Assembly: GCF_000685155.1 (NCBI RefSeq)
Contig: NZ_JMIY01000007.1
Span: 394,808 to 443,327, forward strand
Source: Candidatus Methanoperedens nitratireducens
GTDB lineage: Archaea; Halobacteriota; Methanosarcinia; Methanosarcinales; Methanoperedenaceae
DNA length: 48,520 nt
Direction: 5' to 3'
A model generated the notes under the pieces. That model searched no databases, was not told the DNA's origin, and was given only the letters and a program-made list of their open reading frames with translations. Within the stretch, counting starts at the first letter, position 1. The number at the start of each line of letters is the position of its first letter. Shown here in pieces: positions 36,280-44,156 of the stretch. A program made the translations under genes and the position numbers.

Positions 36280-36630
36280 TTTATAATCACAAAGGTATCT
36301 AGTTTTTCAAAGTACTTAATTCTTTCATTAAATGGTGTGGAGAGCATCTCTGGGCGCCAAGCTGCTATCACAGTTCGGTCGTATAGGCTGGAGTGGGGTA
36401 GAAAGAAGATATATTTCTGCCCAGAACAGTATAGCAGTAGAAAAAGCTTTATAGGCAAAAAACGCTAACAAGCCCTGTACCCTTCAAGTACGGGGTATAG
36501 TTGAAGGCGATAGGCGTTGTGTGCATGGTAAGATAACAATACCAGAATAGCTATTGTGAAACTGAAATTGGGCACATTGGCTCTAATCATGCCAAAACAT
36601 TATTATACCAAAATACCATAATGGTATTAT
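36280..36630. other. 351-base gap between two toxin-antitoxin modules
   Basis: No convincing gene. 36468-36520 shows competing inverted repeats: CCCTGTAC with GTACGGG, and CCTTCAA with TTGAAGG, all inside an AACGC..GCGTT pair. The right end holds the operator-like palindrome described separately. A 65-codon minus-strand frame at 36261-36458 lacks motifs. Confidence 0.4.
36612..36628. promoter_or_regulatory. 17-base palindromic operator before the second antitoxin gene
   Basis: AATACCAT, a central A, then ATGGTATT form a perfect inverted repeat ending two bases before the ATG at 36631. An extra ATACC half-site is at 36605-36609. This fits autorepression by the AbrB-type protein and is placed where it would also block translation initiation on a leaderless transcript. 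Confidence 0.6.
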
Positions 36631-36894
36631 ATGGAAATCGTGAACATCGACAAAGCTGGTAGAATTGTTATCCCAGGTGCCCTACGCAAAAAACTGAAGC
36701 TAAATGAAAGCTCCAAGCTACTCATAGCAGACGTTAAAAATGACCTTTTAATTATCAAAAAAATAAACATCGAGGAATTAGCGGAACAGCTTGAGAAAGA
36801 CTTTAAAAACATCGATATCGATAGCATAGTTGGCAAGGTGCGAAGTGACGTCAAAGAAGAAATCAGAAAAAAGCATCCATCTGTTTTTGGTTGA
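36631..36894 (+). CDS. AbrB/MazE-type antitoxin
   Basis: 87 residues. The N-terminal MEIVNIDKAGRIVIPGALRKKL swapped-hairpin motif is a DNA-binding AbrB domain, followed by ADVKNDLLIIKKINIEE and a helical tail. It overlaps the start of a PIN-type toxin that has lost its end. With no working partner it would be a surviving antitoxin. The operator lies directly upstream. Confidence 0.85.
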   Translation: MEIVNIDKAGRIVIPGALRKKLKLNESSKLLIADVKNDLLIIKKINIEELAEQLEKDFKNIDIDSIVGKVRSDVKEEIRKKHPSVFG

Positions 36895-37198
36895 TACAAA
36901 TCTATTCATCGCGTCCGTCAAGAATCCCAAAAAGGAGACCACATCACTAAAGCTACTTTTGGAATTGATCGAGGATGCAACTATTGAGCTTATTGGTAAT
37001 GAATTCTTGATCATGGAAATGGAAAAATATGCACAGGTCTTTCAATCAGAGCGCGGAAAAGAGATCCTTCAGAAATTGATAGATAAAACGAAAGTAATGG
37101 ATGTGAATGAAAAGTTTTTGCGTACTTGCAAATCGTATTTTCCAGAAGATGAATTAATAGATGAATATTTTGAAAAAGGCGGCCATTCAAGGATAAGA
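36845..37198 (+). pseudogene. PIN-domain toxin lacking its C terminus
   Basis: A GTG at 36845 inside the antitoxin gene opens a PIN frame: HLFLVDTNLFIASVK with the first acid near residue 14, GNEFLIMEMEKYA with the second, and KSYFPEDELIDEYF with the third. After that the frame should continue about 30 residues to the last acidic strand, but instead runs straight into a zinc-ribbon sequence (MYCTNCGKE). The toxin's end appears deleted and joined to a foreign gene, so it is probably inactive. The open frame runs on to 37429. Confidence 0.6.
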
Positions 37199-37712
37199 AT
37201 GGTGGAAAATATGTATTGCACCAATTGCGGCAAGGAAATAGATAAAAATGCGAGGTTTTGTGGATACTGTGGATATGAGCTAATAGGAAAAAAGGAAGAA
37301 ACAATAACGTTTGATGAGAAAGAGAGAAAAGCTGACAAAAACCCAAAAAAAAATAACTTTAGTAACTGGTTTATTATTAACGCTTTTAGGAATAAAGTTC
37401 ATATGTATGTTGTTCCTGACTTTCTATGATGATCTCATTAATGTTATTGATATGATAATATATCTTGTAATTATTTTTGCGGTATTATTTAAACCAAAGT
37501 GGGGTTCGCTTTTAGCTATGGGTTATAGTGTGCTTGTTATTTTTGTTGCATTATTAGTACCGGTACCGACCTTAGTACTTGGTCGAGAAATTGATTATCC
37601 TACAGCTTATAATGCTGGCGCAATTATCATGCATTCTTTAATATTTATATTGGCATGGAAAGAGTATAACATTGTTAAAAATTTCGGAATAATCAAAGAG
37701 AGAAACTATTAA
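37199..37712 (+). pseudogene. Zinc-ribbon membrane protein interrupted by a one-base frameshift
   Basis: From ATG 37199 (AAGGAT five bases upstream) the protein reads MVENMYCTNCGKEIDKNARF with a CGYCGYEL second half of a zinc ribbon, then a charged linker. At an A9 tract (37345-37353) the frame breaks. One frame over, KLTKTQKKITLVTG leads into four hydrophobic helices ending IIKERNY at 37712. Removing one A restores a single protein of about 170 residues. Sequencing error, real mutation or programmed slippage cannot be told apart here. Confidence 0.6.
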
Positions 37713-37727
37713 TAACGGAGGAAAAAA

Positions 37728-38315
37728 ATGTTTTGCCCAAAATGTGGGAAAGAAGTGGGAAAAGATGCAAAGTTTTGTGGATTTTGCGGAAATGCCTTGA
37801 CAAAAGAAGATTTAACATCACATGCTCAAAAATATGTAATTCAGGAAGCATCGAGTCCTATTATTGAACAAGAAACCGACATTAAAAAAGCTACTGTTAG
37901 AGAGATCCGCCCATGGGTCCGCTATTTTGCGAGAAATATCGATTATCTTATTGCAGGTCTTACTTTTGGCTTCATGATGGGTCTTTTTTTCGGTCCTAAT
38001 GCTCTAGATGGGGTACCGGATCTTGCGTCTGGTATGTTTATTATTTTTATCTGGATATTTATAGAAGCAATTTTACTCTCTTCATGGGGAACAACGCCTG
38101 GAAAATGGCTTTTTAAAACGACCATACGCACGGAAAATGGAGAGAAACCTAACTTCTCAAGTGCTATTGGTCGTAGCTTTTCAGTTTGGCTGAAAGGGTA
38201 TGCAATAGGAATCCCTTTTATATCTCTAATAACTCTTCTAATGGCGTATGACAAACTCACCAAAGATCATAACAACTACTTGGGACAAAGAAGCTGGGTT
38301 AGTGGTGTTACATGA
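37728..38315 (+). CDS. Zinc-ribbon plus RDD-family membrane protein
   Basis: 195 residues. A zinc ribbon C3-x2-C6...C17-x2-C20 (FCPKCGKE, FCGFCG) is followed by a linker and an RDD domain from about residue 65: RYFARNIDYLIAGL, a helix pair and SSWGTTPGKWLF, then SFSVWLKGYAIGIPFISLI. RDD proteins are multi-span, of unclear transport function. GGAGG lies about eight bases upstream. It is clearly related to the preceding zinc-ribbon membrane gene, so the two probably act together. Confidence 0.8.
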   Translation: MFCPKCGKEVGKDAKFCGFCGNALTKEDLTSHAQKYVIQEASSPIIEQETDIKKATVREIRPWVRYFARNIDYLIAGLTFGFMMGLFFGPNALDGVPDLASGMFIIFIWIFIEAILLSSWGTTPGKWLFKTTIRTENGEKPNFSSAIGRSFSVWLKGYAIGIPFISLITLLMAYDKLTKDHNNYLGQRSWVSGVT

Positions 38316-38506
38316 AAATATTGGTATTCCAAGAGTTATCCTAATAGTTTTACTATATATATTTATTATATATACAATGATATTAGGGGTAATCGACTGA
38401 TTAGAATTTGCATGGTAAAAGCGTATCTGTAACACTATTTTATATACACTTCCTGAGCCTGAGTTGAGGAGAATGGGGCTGGTTTAAATTATTTAATTTA
38501 AACACG

Positions 38507-38773
38507 TTAATGTTTATAGATATTATCGTGATGGTCATAATCTTCCAGTGTGACGGTCTTTGATTCCTCATCAACAGAAAAAATTAACACGAAATGTTTA
38601 TCCACATGGACTCTTTTCCAATCATTCAAAGGTGCACGAAGATTCTTATATCTGTGGGGATTCAACAAGATTTCATCGATTTTTTTAAGAATAATCTCAA
38701 CCTGTTTACTGTTCTTTTTCGCTAACTTCTTGAGGGCCTTCTCAAGATCAGGCTTTATCTTTAATATATACAC
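38507..38773 (-). CDS. RelE/ParE-family toxin
   Basis: 88 residues, the normal size. Pattern: LKIKPDLEKALKKLAKKNSKQVEIILKKIDEILLNPHRYKNL, then WKRVHVDKHFVLIFSVDEESKTVTLEDYDHHDNIY, typical of RelE-like mRNA interferases. Start lies seven bases after the antitoxin stop. A segment of this gene is found again, shortened, at 39259-39297. Confidence 0.85.
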   Translation of the reverse strand: MYILKIKPDLEKALKKLAKKNSKQVEIILKKIDEILLNPHRYKNLRAPLNDWKRVHVDKHFVLIFSVDEESKTVTLEDYDHHDNIYKH

Positions 38774-38780
38774 AAAGATA

Positions 38781-39020
38781 TCAAAGGCCTAATCTATCCC
38801 TCAATTTTTCAACACTTCCCACATCAACAGCCTTTTGCTGAATTATTTTCTTAGCCTTCTCAATATATTCAGGTTTTAACTCTGGTTCAAGTATTTCCTC
38901 TTCATATTGCGTTGCCATAAGATCTATAGCAGAACTTTTGTCTTTCAAGTTATATTTAGCCTTGATAATATTCAAGATTCTGTTGGTATGTTCATCAATA
39001 TTTATTATGGCCTGAACCAT
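38781..39020 (-). CDS. DUF2683-type antitoxin
   Basis: 79 residues. MVQAIINIDEHTNRILNIIKAKYNLKDKSSAIDLMATQYEEEIL is a ribbon-helix-helix-like N terminus known from archaeal DUF2683 antitoxins. The acidic, helical tail (PEYIEKAKKII, VEKLRDRLGL) binds the toxin. It is first in its two-gene operon. An inverted repeat lies between its TATA region and the start. Confidence 0.8.
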   Translation of the reverse strand: MVQAIINIDEHTNRILNIIKAKYNLKDKSSAIDLMATQYEEEILEPELKPEYIEKAKKIIQQKAVDVGSVEKLRDRLGL

Positions 39021-39031
39021 ATATATCGCCT

Positions 39032-39044
39032 TAACATCATGTTA
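39032..39044. promoter_or_regulatory. Antitoxin operator (TAACAT-C-ATGTTA)
   Basis: A perfect 6-base inverted repeat around one base lies 11 bases before the antitoxin start on the minus strand. It is just downstream of a TATA-like TATATTAATA (39051-39060), a suitable place for autorepression. Confidence 0.5.
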
Positions 39045-39112
39045 GTTTCATATTAATATATATCTTTTCACTCTGAAGCTCTTAGCTTAATCTTTGTTAG
39101 AAAGAATAAAAT

Positions 39113-39241
39113 AGCAGCGTCATGTCCGCCGGGTTAGAATCCCGCTGCGCTGGTCTGCTCCTGTGTAAAGAAAACAGGTAGCGCGGTGCTGCGAGCACTG
39201 TGCTGAGTACCTTAATATCGGGTTTCAAGGACGGCACAGTA
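39113..39241 (+). ncRNA. Multi-hairpin RNA-like element, cobalamin-riboswitch-like core
   Basis: Four consecutive stem-loops can be drawn: GCAGCG/CGCTGC (39114-39148), GCTCCTGT/ACAGGtAGC (39157-39182), GTGCT-gcg-AGCAC (39186-39198), and ACTGTGC/GCACAGT (39197-39240), the last containing an inner GTaCCTT/AAGGAC helix. The third and fourth share two bases, so they may alternate. The stretch CCGGGTTAGAATCCCG, then GCGCTG..TCTGCTCCTGTG, resembles the cobalamin riboswitch core, and GTGCTGAGTACC resembles its B12 box. The 5' portion does not fit, and no plus-strand gene follows. Structure is moderately supported; ligand is a guess. Confidence 0.4.
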
Positions 39242-39258
39242 AAGAAATTATTCGGTGA

Positions 39259-39297
39259 AATGGGGCTGGTTTATTAAGAATAATCCCAACCTGTTTA
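39259..39297. repeat. Deletion scar made of two toxin-region fragments
   Basis: AATGGGGCTGGTTTA (39259-39273) repeats 38472-38486 exactly. The next 24 bases (39274-39297) repeat 38685-38708, inside the RelE-type toxin gene, with one mismatch. The intervening 198 bases are absent. This is best read as a second copy of the toxin region collapsed by internal deletion. Confidence 0.6.
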
Positions 39298-39304
39298 ATG
39301 TATC

Positions 39305-39874
39305 TCAGGCAAGTTTTGTCTGCTGGAATTTTGCCTTTAGCCCATCAAGATCGATCAGCTCATTAATGATGCCTGTCATGACCTCATTCCCCCGAAGCAG
39401 CATATTACTATTACTCTCGCTGATCTCAAAAGCAGGTTCATTGTTTGGTATCTTTATGCGTGTGATCTCTGCCCTGTACTCTTTCAGGCGCTCATCTTTT
39501 GATTCCTTTACGTTCCCTGTTTTTCTTGCTTCGATCCCCAGAAGCTCAAGCTCGTATTTAAAACAGGGACGGTGGAAGAGGGAGGAGAGGACAAAGACAG
39601 CCACTTCCAGCCTCTCAGAGGTATCTATATCCTCCAGATGCTCTTTAACAATAGTGTATATATTTCTTTTCAGCCTGGGTTTTAGAGCATACACTTTTGA
39701 TGGCGGTATATCCATCTCCTCAAGATGCCCTATATCGTGCAGCGCACGGAGGTAACCTGTAAGGATCAATCTGTGCTGGTCATAGCCGTTTTTCTTTAAC
39801 TCTCTTGCAATCCTGCTTATTGACATTTGCTGATGCGCCAGCATCTCTGTAATGATATTATAAAATTGCGGCAT
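39305..39874 (-). CDS. Archaeal DNA-binding-type protein of unknown function
   Basis: About 189 residues from the ATG at 39874 (MPQFYNIITEMLAH); a start at 39895 is also possible. Residues about 15-75 look like a winged helix (ISRIARELKKNGYDQHRLILTGYLRALHDIGHLEEMDI). The rest contains LEVAVFVLSSLFHRPCFKYELELLGIE. I do not recognise a named family; a regulator is inferred from the N terminus. It is divergent from the alkyltransferase gene. Confidence 0.5.
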   Translation of the reverse strand: MPQFYNIITEMLAHQQMSISRIARELKKNGYDQHRLILTGYLRALHDIGHLEEMDIPPSKVYALKPRLKRNIYTIVKEHLEDIDTSERLEVAVFVLSSLFHRPCFKYELELLGIEARKTGNVKESKDERLKEYRAEITRIKIPNNEPAFEISESNSNMLLRGNEVMTGIINELIDLDGLKAKFQQTKLA

Positions 39875-39953
39875 CGGTATAAAATGTGGTAACAAACCTG
39901 ATAAAGGCTTTGGTTGGAATCCTTTATTACACCTGCAATAATAGAAGCCTGTA

Positions 39954-40433
39954 ATGGGAAAGCTTCAGGATATGCTTCAGGATATCATTCTTGCAAAAGC
40001 GCTTGATCGCTATATCGAGATAGGGTATACATCAAGAGTATACTCGATTCGATTTATCAGATGTAAAGAAGAGCTAACAGAGAAGAGGATATCAAAAGCC
40101 AGCTTTGAATTAGAGCAGTACTTTAGAGGCAAGAGAACTGAGTTCTCATGCGATCTTGATATATCAGGGCTATCAGCTTTTGCGCAGAGAGTGTTAAATG
40201 AGACAGGGAAAATCAAATACGGAGAAACGATCACGTATTCAGAACTTGCGAAAAATATCGGGTGTAGATCTTCTCGCGCAGTAGGCAGAGCGCTTGCAAA
40301 CAATCCCATCCCAATTATTATTCCATGCCACAGAGTAATAGCCAAAAACGGGATTGGCGGGTATTCAGGGGGGGTGGATATAAAGACAAGACTGCTTAAA
40401 CTTGAAGAAAAAAATAAAGACAGTAATCTTTAA
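39954..40433 (+). CDS. ogt: Methylated-DNA-protein-cysteine methyltransferase
   Basis: 159 residues. The active-site loop IPIIIPCHRVIAKNGIGGYSGG near 119-140 contains the acceptor cysteine, with the helix-turn-helix SRAVGRALANNP just before it and VLNETGKIKYGETITYSELA ahead. It removes O6-alkyl groups from guanine by self-alkylation. An ATG at 39972 in a repeated CTTCAGGATAT context is an alternative start. Confidence 0.93.
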   Translation: MGKLQDMLQDIILAKALDRYIEIGYTSRVYSIRFIRCKEELTEKRISKASFELEQYFRGKRTEFSCDLDISGLSAFAQRVLNETGKIKYGETITYSELAKNIGCRSSRAVGRALANNPIPIIIPCHRVIAKNGIGGYSGGVDIKTRLLKLEEKNKDSNL

Positions 40434-40459
40434 GAGGATAGAAATGAATCTAAGTGAGC

Positions 40460-40531
40460 GCCCCGATAGGGTAGTGGATATCCTTGAAGATTGCGGATCT
40501 TTAGACCTGGGTTCAAATCCCAGCCGGGGCG
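40460..40531 (+). tRNA. tRNA-Arg, anticodon GCG
   Basis: Cloverleaf: acceptor GCCCCGA (40460-40466) with CCGGGGC (40524-40530), the seventh pair being an A-C mismatch. The anticodon arm GAAGA/TCTTT has loop TTGCGGA, giving anticodon GCG after U33. The T arm is CTGGG-TTCAAAT-CCCAG. CCA is not encoded. Confidence 0.85.
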
Positions 40532-40613
40532 CTAATTTATTTGAAAATCATGACTGTAAAAGCGGTTAAATATAAAGAACCTAATATAAGCATACCCATG
40601 CTGGAGGAATTAA

Positions 40614-41843
40614 TTGCAACCTGTTATAAACATAGGCATAGTAGGACACGTTGATCACGGCAAGACCACGCTTGTCAGGGCACTTTCAGGTGTCTGGACA
40701 GACAGGCATAGTGAAGAGATAAAAAGAGGAATATCGATCAGACTTGGCTATGCCGATATAGTGCTTAGAAAATGTCCCAATTGCCCTGAGCCTGAGAGCT
40801 ATACATCTAAAGAGATATGTGAAATATGCGGAACAAAATCAGAGGTTCTGCGCGCTATCTCGTTTGTAGATTCTCCAGGTCATGAGACACTGATGGCGAC
40901 GATGCTATCAGGGGCAGCGCTGATGGACGGCGCACTACTTGTCATTGCTGCTAATGAGCCATGTCCACAGCCGCAGACAAAAGAACATCTTATGGCTCTG
41001 AACATCATCGGTATAAAGAATATCGTGATTATCCAGAATAAGATCGATCTTGTTACACGCGATAAGGTTATAGAAAATTACAACCAGATCAAAGCCTTTG
41101 TAAAGGATACTGTGGCTGAGAATGCCCCGATCATCCCGGTCTCAGCCCAGCAGAATACGAACATCGATCTTGTTATTGAAGCTATTGAGAAATATATCCC
41201 TACACCAAAACGCGATTTAGATAAACCACCGATGATGTTCGTTGCACGGTCATTCGATATAAACAAACCCGGAACAACTCCAGATAAGCTCTTAGGTGGT
41301 GTTATAGGGGGATCCCTGAGCTGCGGGCGCCTGCACCCGGGTGATGAGATAGAGCTCCGCCCTGGCAGAAAAGTAGAGTCAGGAGGGACTGTCAAATGGG
41401 TGTCGATTAGAACGGTCGTCACAAAGATACTTGCAGGTAATGAAGATATAGAAGAAGCAACGCCCGGGGGTCTTATCGGTGTAGGCACCAAACTTGATCC
41501 CTCTCTGACCAAGAGTGATGCACTGGTTGGCCAGGTTGCTGGAATCCCGGGATCAATACCTCCTACTATTGAAGGTTTCATTATGGAGACTAAACTACTT
41601 CCGCGCGTGGTGGGAGTGAGTGATGAATACAAAGTCGAACCAATACGCTCAAATGAACCACTGATGCTGAATATGGGAACTGCAACAACTATTGGTATAG
41701 TCACAAGCGCAAGAGCATCTGATGCAGAGGTCAAGCTTAAAAGACCTGTATGTGCAGACAGAGGTGCATCTATCGCAATCAGCAGAAGGGTAGGGGCGCG
41801 CTGGAGGCTTATCGGCTCGGGAACATTAAAAGAATTTAAATGA
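40614..41843 (+). CDS. eif2g: Translation initiation factor aIF2 gamma
   Basis: 409 residues beginning at a TTG with GGAGG seven bases upstream ([19 protein letters not shown]). GTPase motifs [22 protein letters not shown] and QNKIDLV. A zinc knuckle is formed by CPNCPEP...EICEICG near 47-67. Two beta-barrel domains follow. It carries initiator Met-tRNA to the 30S subunit with alpha and beta subunits. It overlaps the PIN-domain gene by four bases. Confidence 0.97.
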   Translation: MQPVINIGIVGHVDHGKTTLVRALSGVWTDRHSEEIKRGISIRLGYADIVLRKCPNCPEPESYTSKEICEICGTKSEVLRAISFVDSPGHETLMATMLSGAALMDGALLVIAANEPCPQPQTKEHLMALNIIGIKNIVIIQNKIDLVTRDKVIENYNQIKAFVKDTVAENAPIIPVSAQQNTNIDLVIEAIEKYIPTPKRDLDKPPMMFVARSFDINKPGTTPDKLLGGVIGGSLSCGRLHPGDEIELRPGRKVESGGTVKWVSIRTVVTKILAGNEDIEEATPGGLIGVGTKLDPSLTKSDALVGQVAGIPGSIPPTIEGFIMETKLLPRVVGVSDEYKVEPIRSNEPLMLNMGTATTIGIVTSARASDAEVKLKRPVCADRGASIAISRRVGARWRLIGSGTLKEFK

Positions 41844-42208
41844 GATCGAAAGTGATAATTGATACTAATGGTCTGATGATTCCCGGTCAGTTTGGTGTGG
41901 ATATCTTTTCTGAGCTTGAGCGACTGGGTTTTAATACCTGTCTGGTTCCGAGCGCATCTATCAAAGAGTTAGAAAAAATATATGCACGGGCACATGGCAG
42001 GGACAGGATAGCGGCCCAGATCGCGCTATCTTTAGTGGATAGGTGTACTATAATTGAAAAGAGTGGGCCTGTCGATGACATTATTATAGATATGGCTATC
42101 GATACGGATGCAGCTGTTCTTACCAATGATATCGAATTAAAGAAAAGATTATGTAGTAAGGGAGTTACTATTATACACCTTCGAGGAAAGACTCATTTAA
42201 GTATTTAA
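41840..42208 (+). CDS. PIN-domain protein (COG1412 type, rRNA-processing-like)
   Basis: 122 residues. PIN acids: [11 protein letters not shown] near 5, SIKELEKIY near 44, and [24 protein letters not shown] near 79-100. Archaeal members encoded between aIF2-gamma and RNA polymerase E' genes are thought to be housekeeping nucleases akin to Fcf1/Nob1 rather than toxins. Start ATG overlaps the aIF2-gamma stop. Confidence 0.85.
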   Translation: MRSKVIIDTNGLMIPGQFGVDIFSELERLGFNTCLVPSASIKELEKIYARAHGRDRIAAQIALSLVDRCTIIEKSGPVDDIIIDMAIDTDAAVLTNDIELKKRLCSKGVTIIHLRGKTHLSI

Positions 42209-42231
42209 TATCTTTTGTTAAGAGGATTCAA

Positions 42232-42921
42232 ATGTATAAGAGAATGAGATTAGCAGATACGGTGAGAATTGCACCTGAATTACTTGGCGAACCTGTAGAG
42301 GAAGCAGTTAAACTCGCTTTGCGGGATAAACTTGAAGGGCTTGTGGATAAGAATATAGGATCAATAGTCGCAGTAACAGACGTTATAGAAGTGGGTGAAG
42401 GACATATACTGGCCGGGGATGCGGGAGTATATTATGACGCAATATTTGATGCAGTAACTTTTATGCCTGAGCTGCAGGAGATTATTGAAGGTAGCGTTTT
42501 AGAGGTCGTTGAATTCGGGGTATTTGCAGGCATCGGTCCGCTTGATGGTCTTGTACATGTAAGCCAGCTTACTGATGAGTATGTCAGCTATGATGAGAGA
42601 AATTCAAGACTTATAACCAAGGAATCAGGTCGCGCCATAACCGTAGGGGATCGTATCAGGGCAAGGATCGTAGCTGTGAGCCTTAATGAACGTGAACCGA
42701 GGGACAGTAAAATCGGTCTGACCATGCGACAGCATGCACTGGGCAAACTGGAATGGCTTGAAGAGGCACGTCAGGGTAGAAAAGAAGGTACTGAGGAAAA
42801 AGAAGCAAAGCCCAGGAAAAGAAAGAAAGAGGAGAAGAAAGAAGAAAGAAAAGAAGAGGAGAAAAAGGAAGATACAGTCAAGGAAGAAAAACCAGAGGTC
42901 TCTAAACCAGAGGTGGTGTAA
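42232..42921 (+). CDS. rpoE1: DNA-directed RNA polymerase subunit E' (Rpo7) with a charged tail
   Basis: 229 residues. The RNAP7-like N-terminal domain (MYKRMRLADTVRIAPELLGE) is followed by an S1/OB domain (residues about 80-180, IIEGSVLEVVEFGVFAGIGPLDGLVHVSQL). The remaining roughly 45 residues are Lys/Glu repeats (KKEERKEEEKKED), longer than the usual end of about 185-190. Stalk subunit of archaeal RNA polymerase. It overlaps the E'' start by one base. Confidence 0.95.
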   Translation: MYKRMRLADTVRIAPELLGEPVEEAVKLALRDKLEGLVDKNIGSIVAVTDVIEVGEGHILAGDAGVYYDAIFDAVTFMPELQEIIEGSVLEVVEFGVFAGIGPLDGLVHVSQLTDEYVSYDERNSRLITKESGRAITVGDRIRARIVAVSLNEREPRDSKIGLTMRQHALGKLEWLEEARQGRKEGTEEKEAKPRKRKKEEKKEERKEEEKKEDTVKEEKPEVSKPEVV

Positions 42922-43106
42922 TGGCAGAGCTTGTTTGCAAAGAATGCCACCGAGTGATAAGCGGACAGGTATGTGAGGGCTGCAGTTCAACTGCCCTTAC
43001 TTCTGACTGGAGCGGTTATGTTGTGATAATTGATCCTCAGAGGTCACAGATTGCAAAAAAGCTTGGTGTTAAATTGCCAGGGAAGTATGCCCTGAAGGTG
43101 CGGTAG
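42921..43106 (+). CDS. rpoE2: RNA polymerase subunit E''/Spt4
   Basis: 61 residues, normal Spt4 length. Zinc ribbon CKECHRVI..VCEGC (Cys 6, 9, 18, 21) and DWSGYVVIIDPQRSQIAKKLG. It partners Spt5 in elongation. The TAATG overlap with Rpo7 shows co-translation. Confidence 0.95.
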   Translation: MAELVCKECHRVISGQVCEGCSSTALTSDWSGYVVIIDPQRSQIAKKLGVKLPGKYALKVR

Positions 43107-43109
43107 AGC

Positions 43110-43646
43110 TTGAAGAGATACTGTCTTCCGTATGAACTAAGGGCAGAACTGAGGAAAATTCATGGTGAGCTCTACTCTGGAGATGGAGTTGAGAACGCCA
43201 GGCGGATAATCAATGATTTTAAAAATCCGACTAAACTGATATCTGTAGGTGATATTGTAACATTTAATCTTCTCAGCGCCGGGCTGGTTCCAGATATATC
43301 CTTTGTGGATGATCGAACAAAGCGGAATACTGCTCCTGATGAAATAATGCACGGCACAAAGCATCCTCTTTTTAAAACCATAACAGTCGAGAACCCGCCA
43401 GGTATGATAACCGAAGAACTACTGCAGGAGATCTCAAAGGCCATGGATTCTGATAACCCGGTACGTATACTTGTAATAGGAGAGGAGGACCTAGCAGCCC
43501 TGCCTGCGATTGCTATGGCACCTCTTACATCAGTAGTTATATATGGGTTGCCGGATGAAGGGGCGGTAGTAGTAAGAGTAACAGAGGATAAGAAAAAAGA
43601 AATACAATCACTACTTCATAGGATGAAATGTAAGGAGGAAGAATAA
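43110..43646 (+). CDS. GTP-dependent dephospho-CoA kinase (DUF359)
   Basis: 178 residues from a TTG start three bases after the Spt4 stop; no internal ATG replaces it near the N terminus. Motifs: VGDIVTFNLL near 46-55, FVDDRTKR near 66, VENPPGMITEELL near 97 and VIGEEDLAALPAIAMAP near 121-136. The archaeal family phosphorylates dephospho-CoA with GTP in the last step of CoA synthesis. It sits in the informational cluster conserved in euryarchaea. Confidence 0.92.
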   Translation: MKRYCLPYELRAELRKIHGELYSGDGVENARRIINDFKNPTKLISVGDIVTFNLLSAGLVPDISFVDDRTKRNTAPDEIMHGTKHPLFKTITVENPPGMITEELLQEISKAMDSDNPVRILVIGEEDLAALPAIAMAPLTSVVIYGLPDEGAVVVRVTEDKKKEIQSLLHRMKCKEEE

Positions 43647-43990
43647 TGGAACTTCAGATTATTAAAGATAGAACAAATCCACTATTGAGAAGAAGAGAGG
43701 TTTTATTAAAAATTAATAATAAAGGAACCCCTTCAAGGATAGACGTAAAAAATAAACTTGCGGCAATGCTTAACTCAAAACCCGAACTGATTATTATAGA
43801 GCAACTTAATGCAGTATTTGGGAAGCAGGATACCTTTGGATCGGCCAGCATCTATGAGAGCGAAGAGCGCCTGAAACAGATCGCTCATAAGTATCTTATT
43901 GAAAGAGATGCACCCGAGGTAAAAGAAGAGACGGCCTCAGAATCACCTGCGGCAGAAGCGATAGCAGAACCAGAAACTAAACCTGAATAG
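43646..43990 (+). CDS. rps24e: Small ribosomal subunit protein S24e
   Basis: 114 residues. IIKDRTNPLLRRREVLLKI near 4-22, SRIDVKNKLAAML and VFGKQDTFGSASIYES are uS/eS24 hallmarks. The Glu/Ala-rich C-terminal tail (about residues 90-114) is an extension. It overlaps the kinase stop by one base. GGAGGAAG precedes it. Confidence 0.97.
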   Translation: MELQIIKDRTNPLLRRREVLLKINNKGTPSRIDVKNKLAAMLNSKPELIIIEQLNAVFGKQDTFGSASIYESEERLKQIAHKYLIERDAPEVKEETASESPAAEAIAEPETKPE

Positions 43991-44001
43991 GAGTGATCCC
44001 G

Positions 44002-44151
44002 ATGGCAGTACATAAATTCTATGAAGTGAGCGGCGATAAAGCCAAAAAAATCAAACCATCATGCCCAAGATGCGGTCCTGGAGTATTTCTCGGAGAACAC
44101 AAGAATCGTGTTGCATGCGGGAGATGCGGCTATACCGAGTTCAGGAAATAA
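44002..44151 (+). CDS. rps27ae: Small ribosomal subunit protein S27ae
   Basis: 49 residues. The zinc ribbon uses Cys 21, 24, 39 and 42 (SCPRCGPGVFLGEHKNR, ACGRCGYTEF), preceded by VHKFYEVSGDKAKK. It lies 11 bases after S24e, its usual neighbour, with no other long frame in this stretch. Confidence 0.97.
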   Translation: MAVHKFYEVSGDKAKKIKPSCPRCGPGVFLGEHKNRVACGRCGYTEFRK

Positions 44152-44156
44152 ACTCT

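Noticed and set aside
36261-36458. 65-codon minus-strand frame before the AbrB-type antitoxin
   Set aside because: Overlaps the antitoxin start and shows no family motif.
39128-39150. tRNA T-arm-like GGGTTAGAATCCC
   Set aside because: No complete cloverleaf, and the T-loop has A where C is required; better explained as part of the multi-hairpin RNA.
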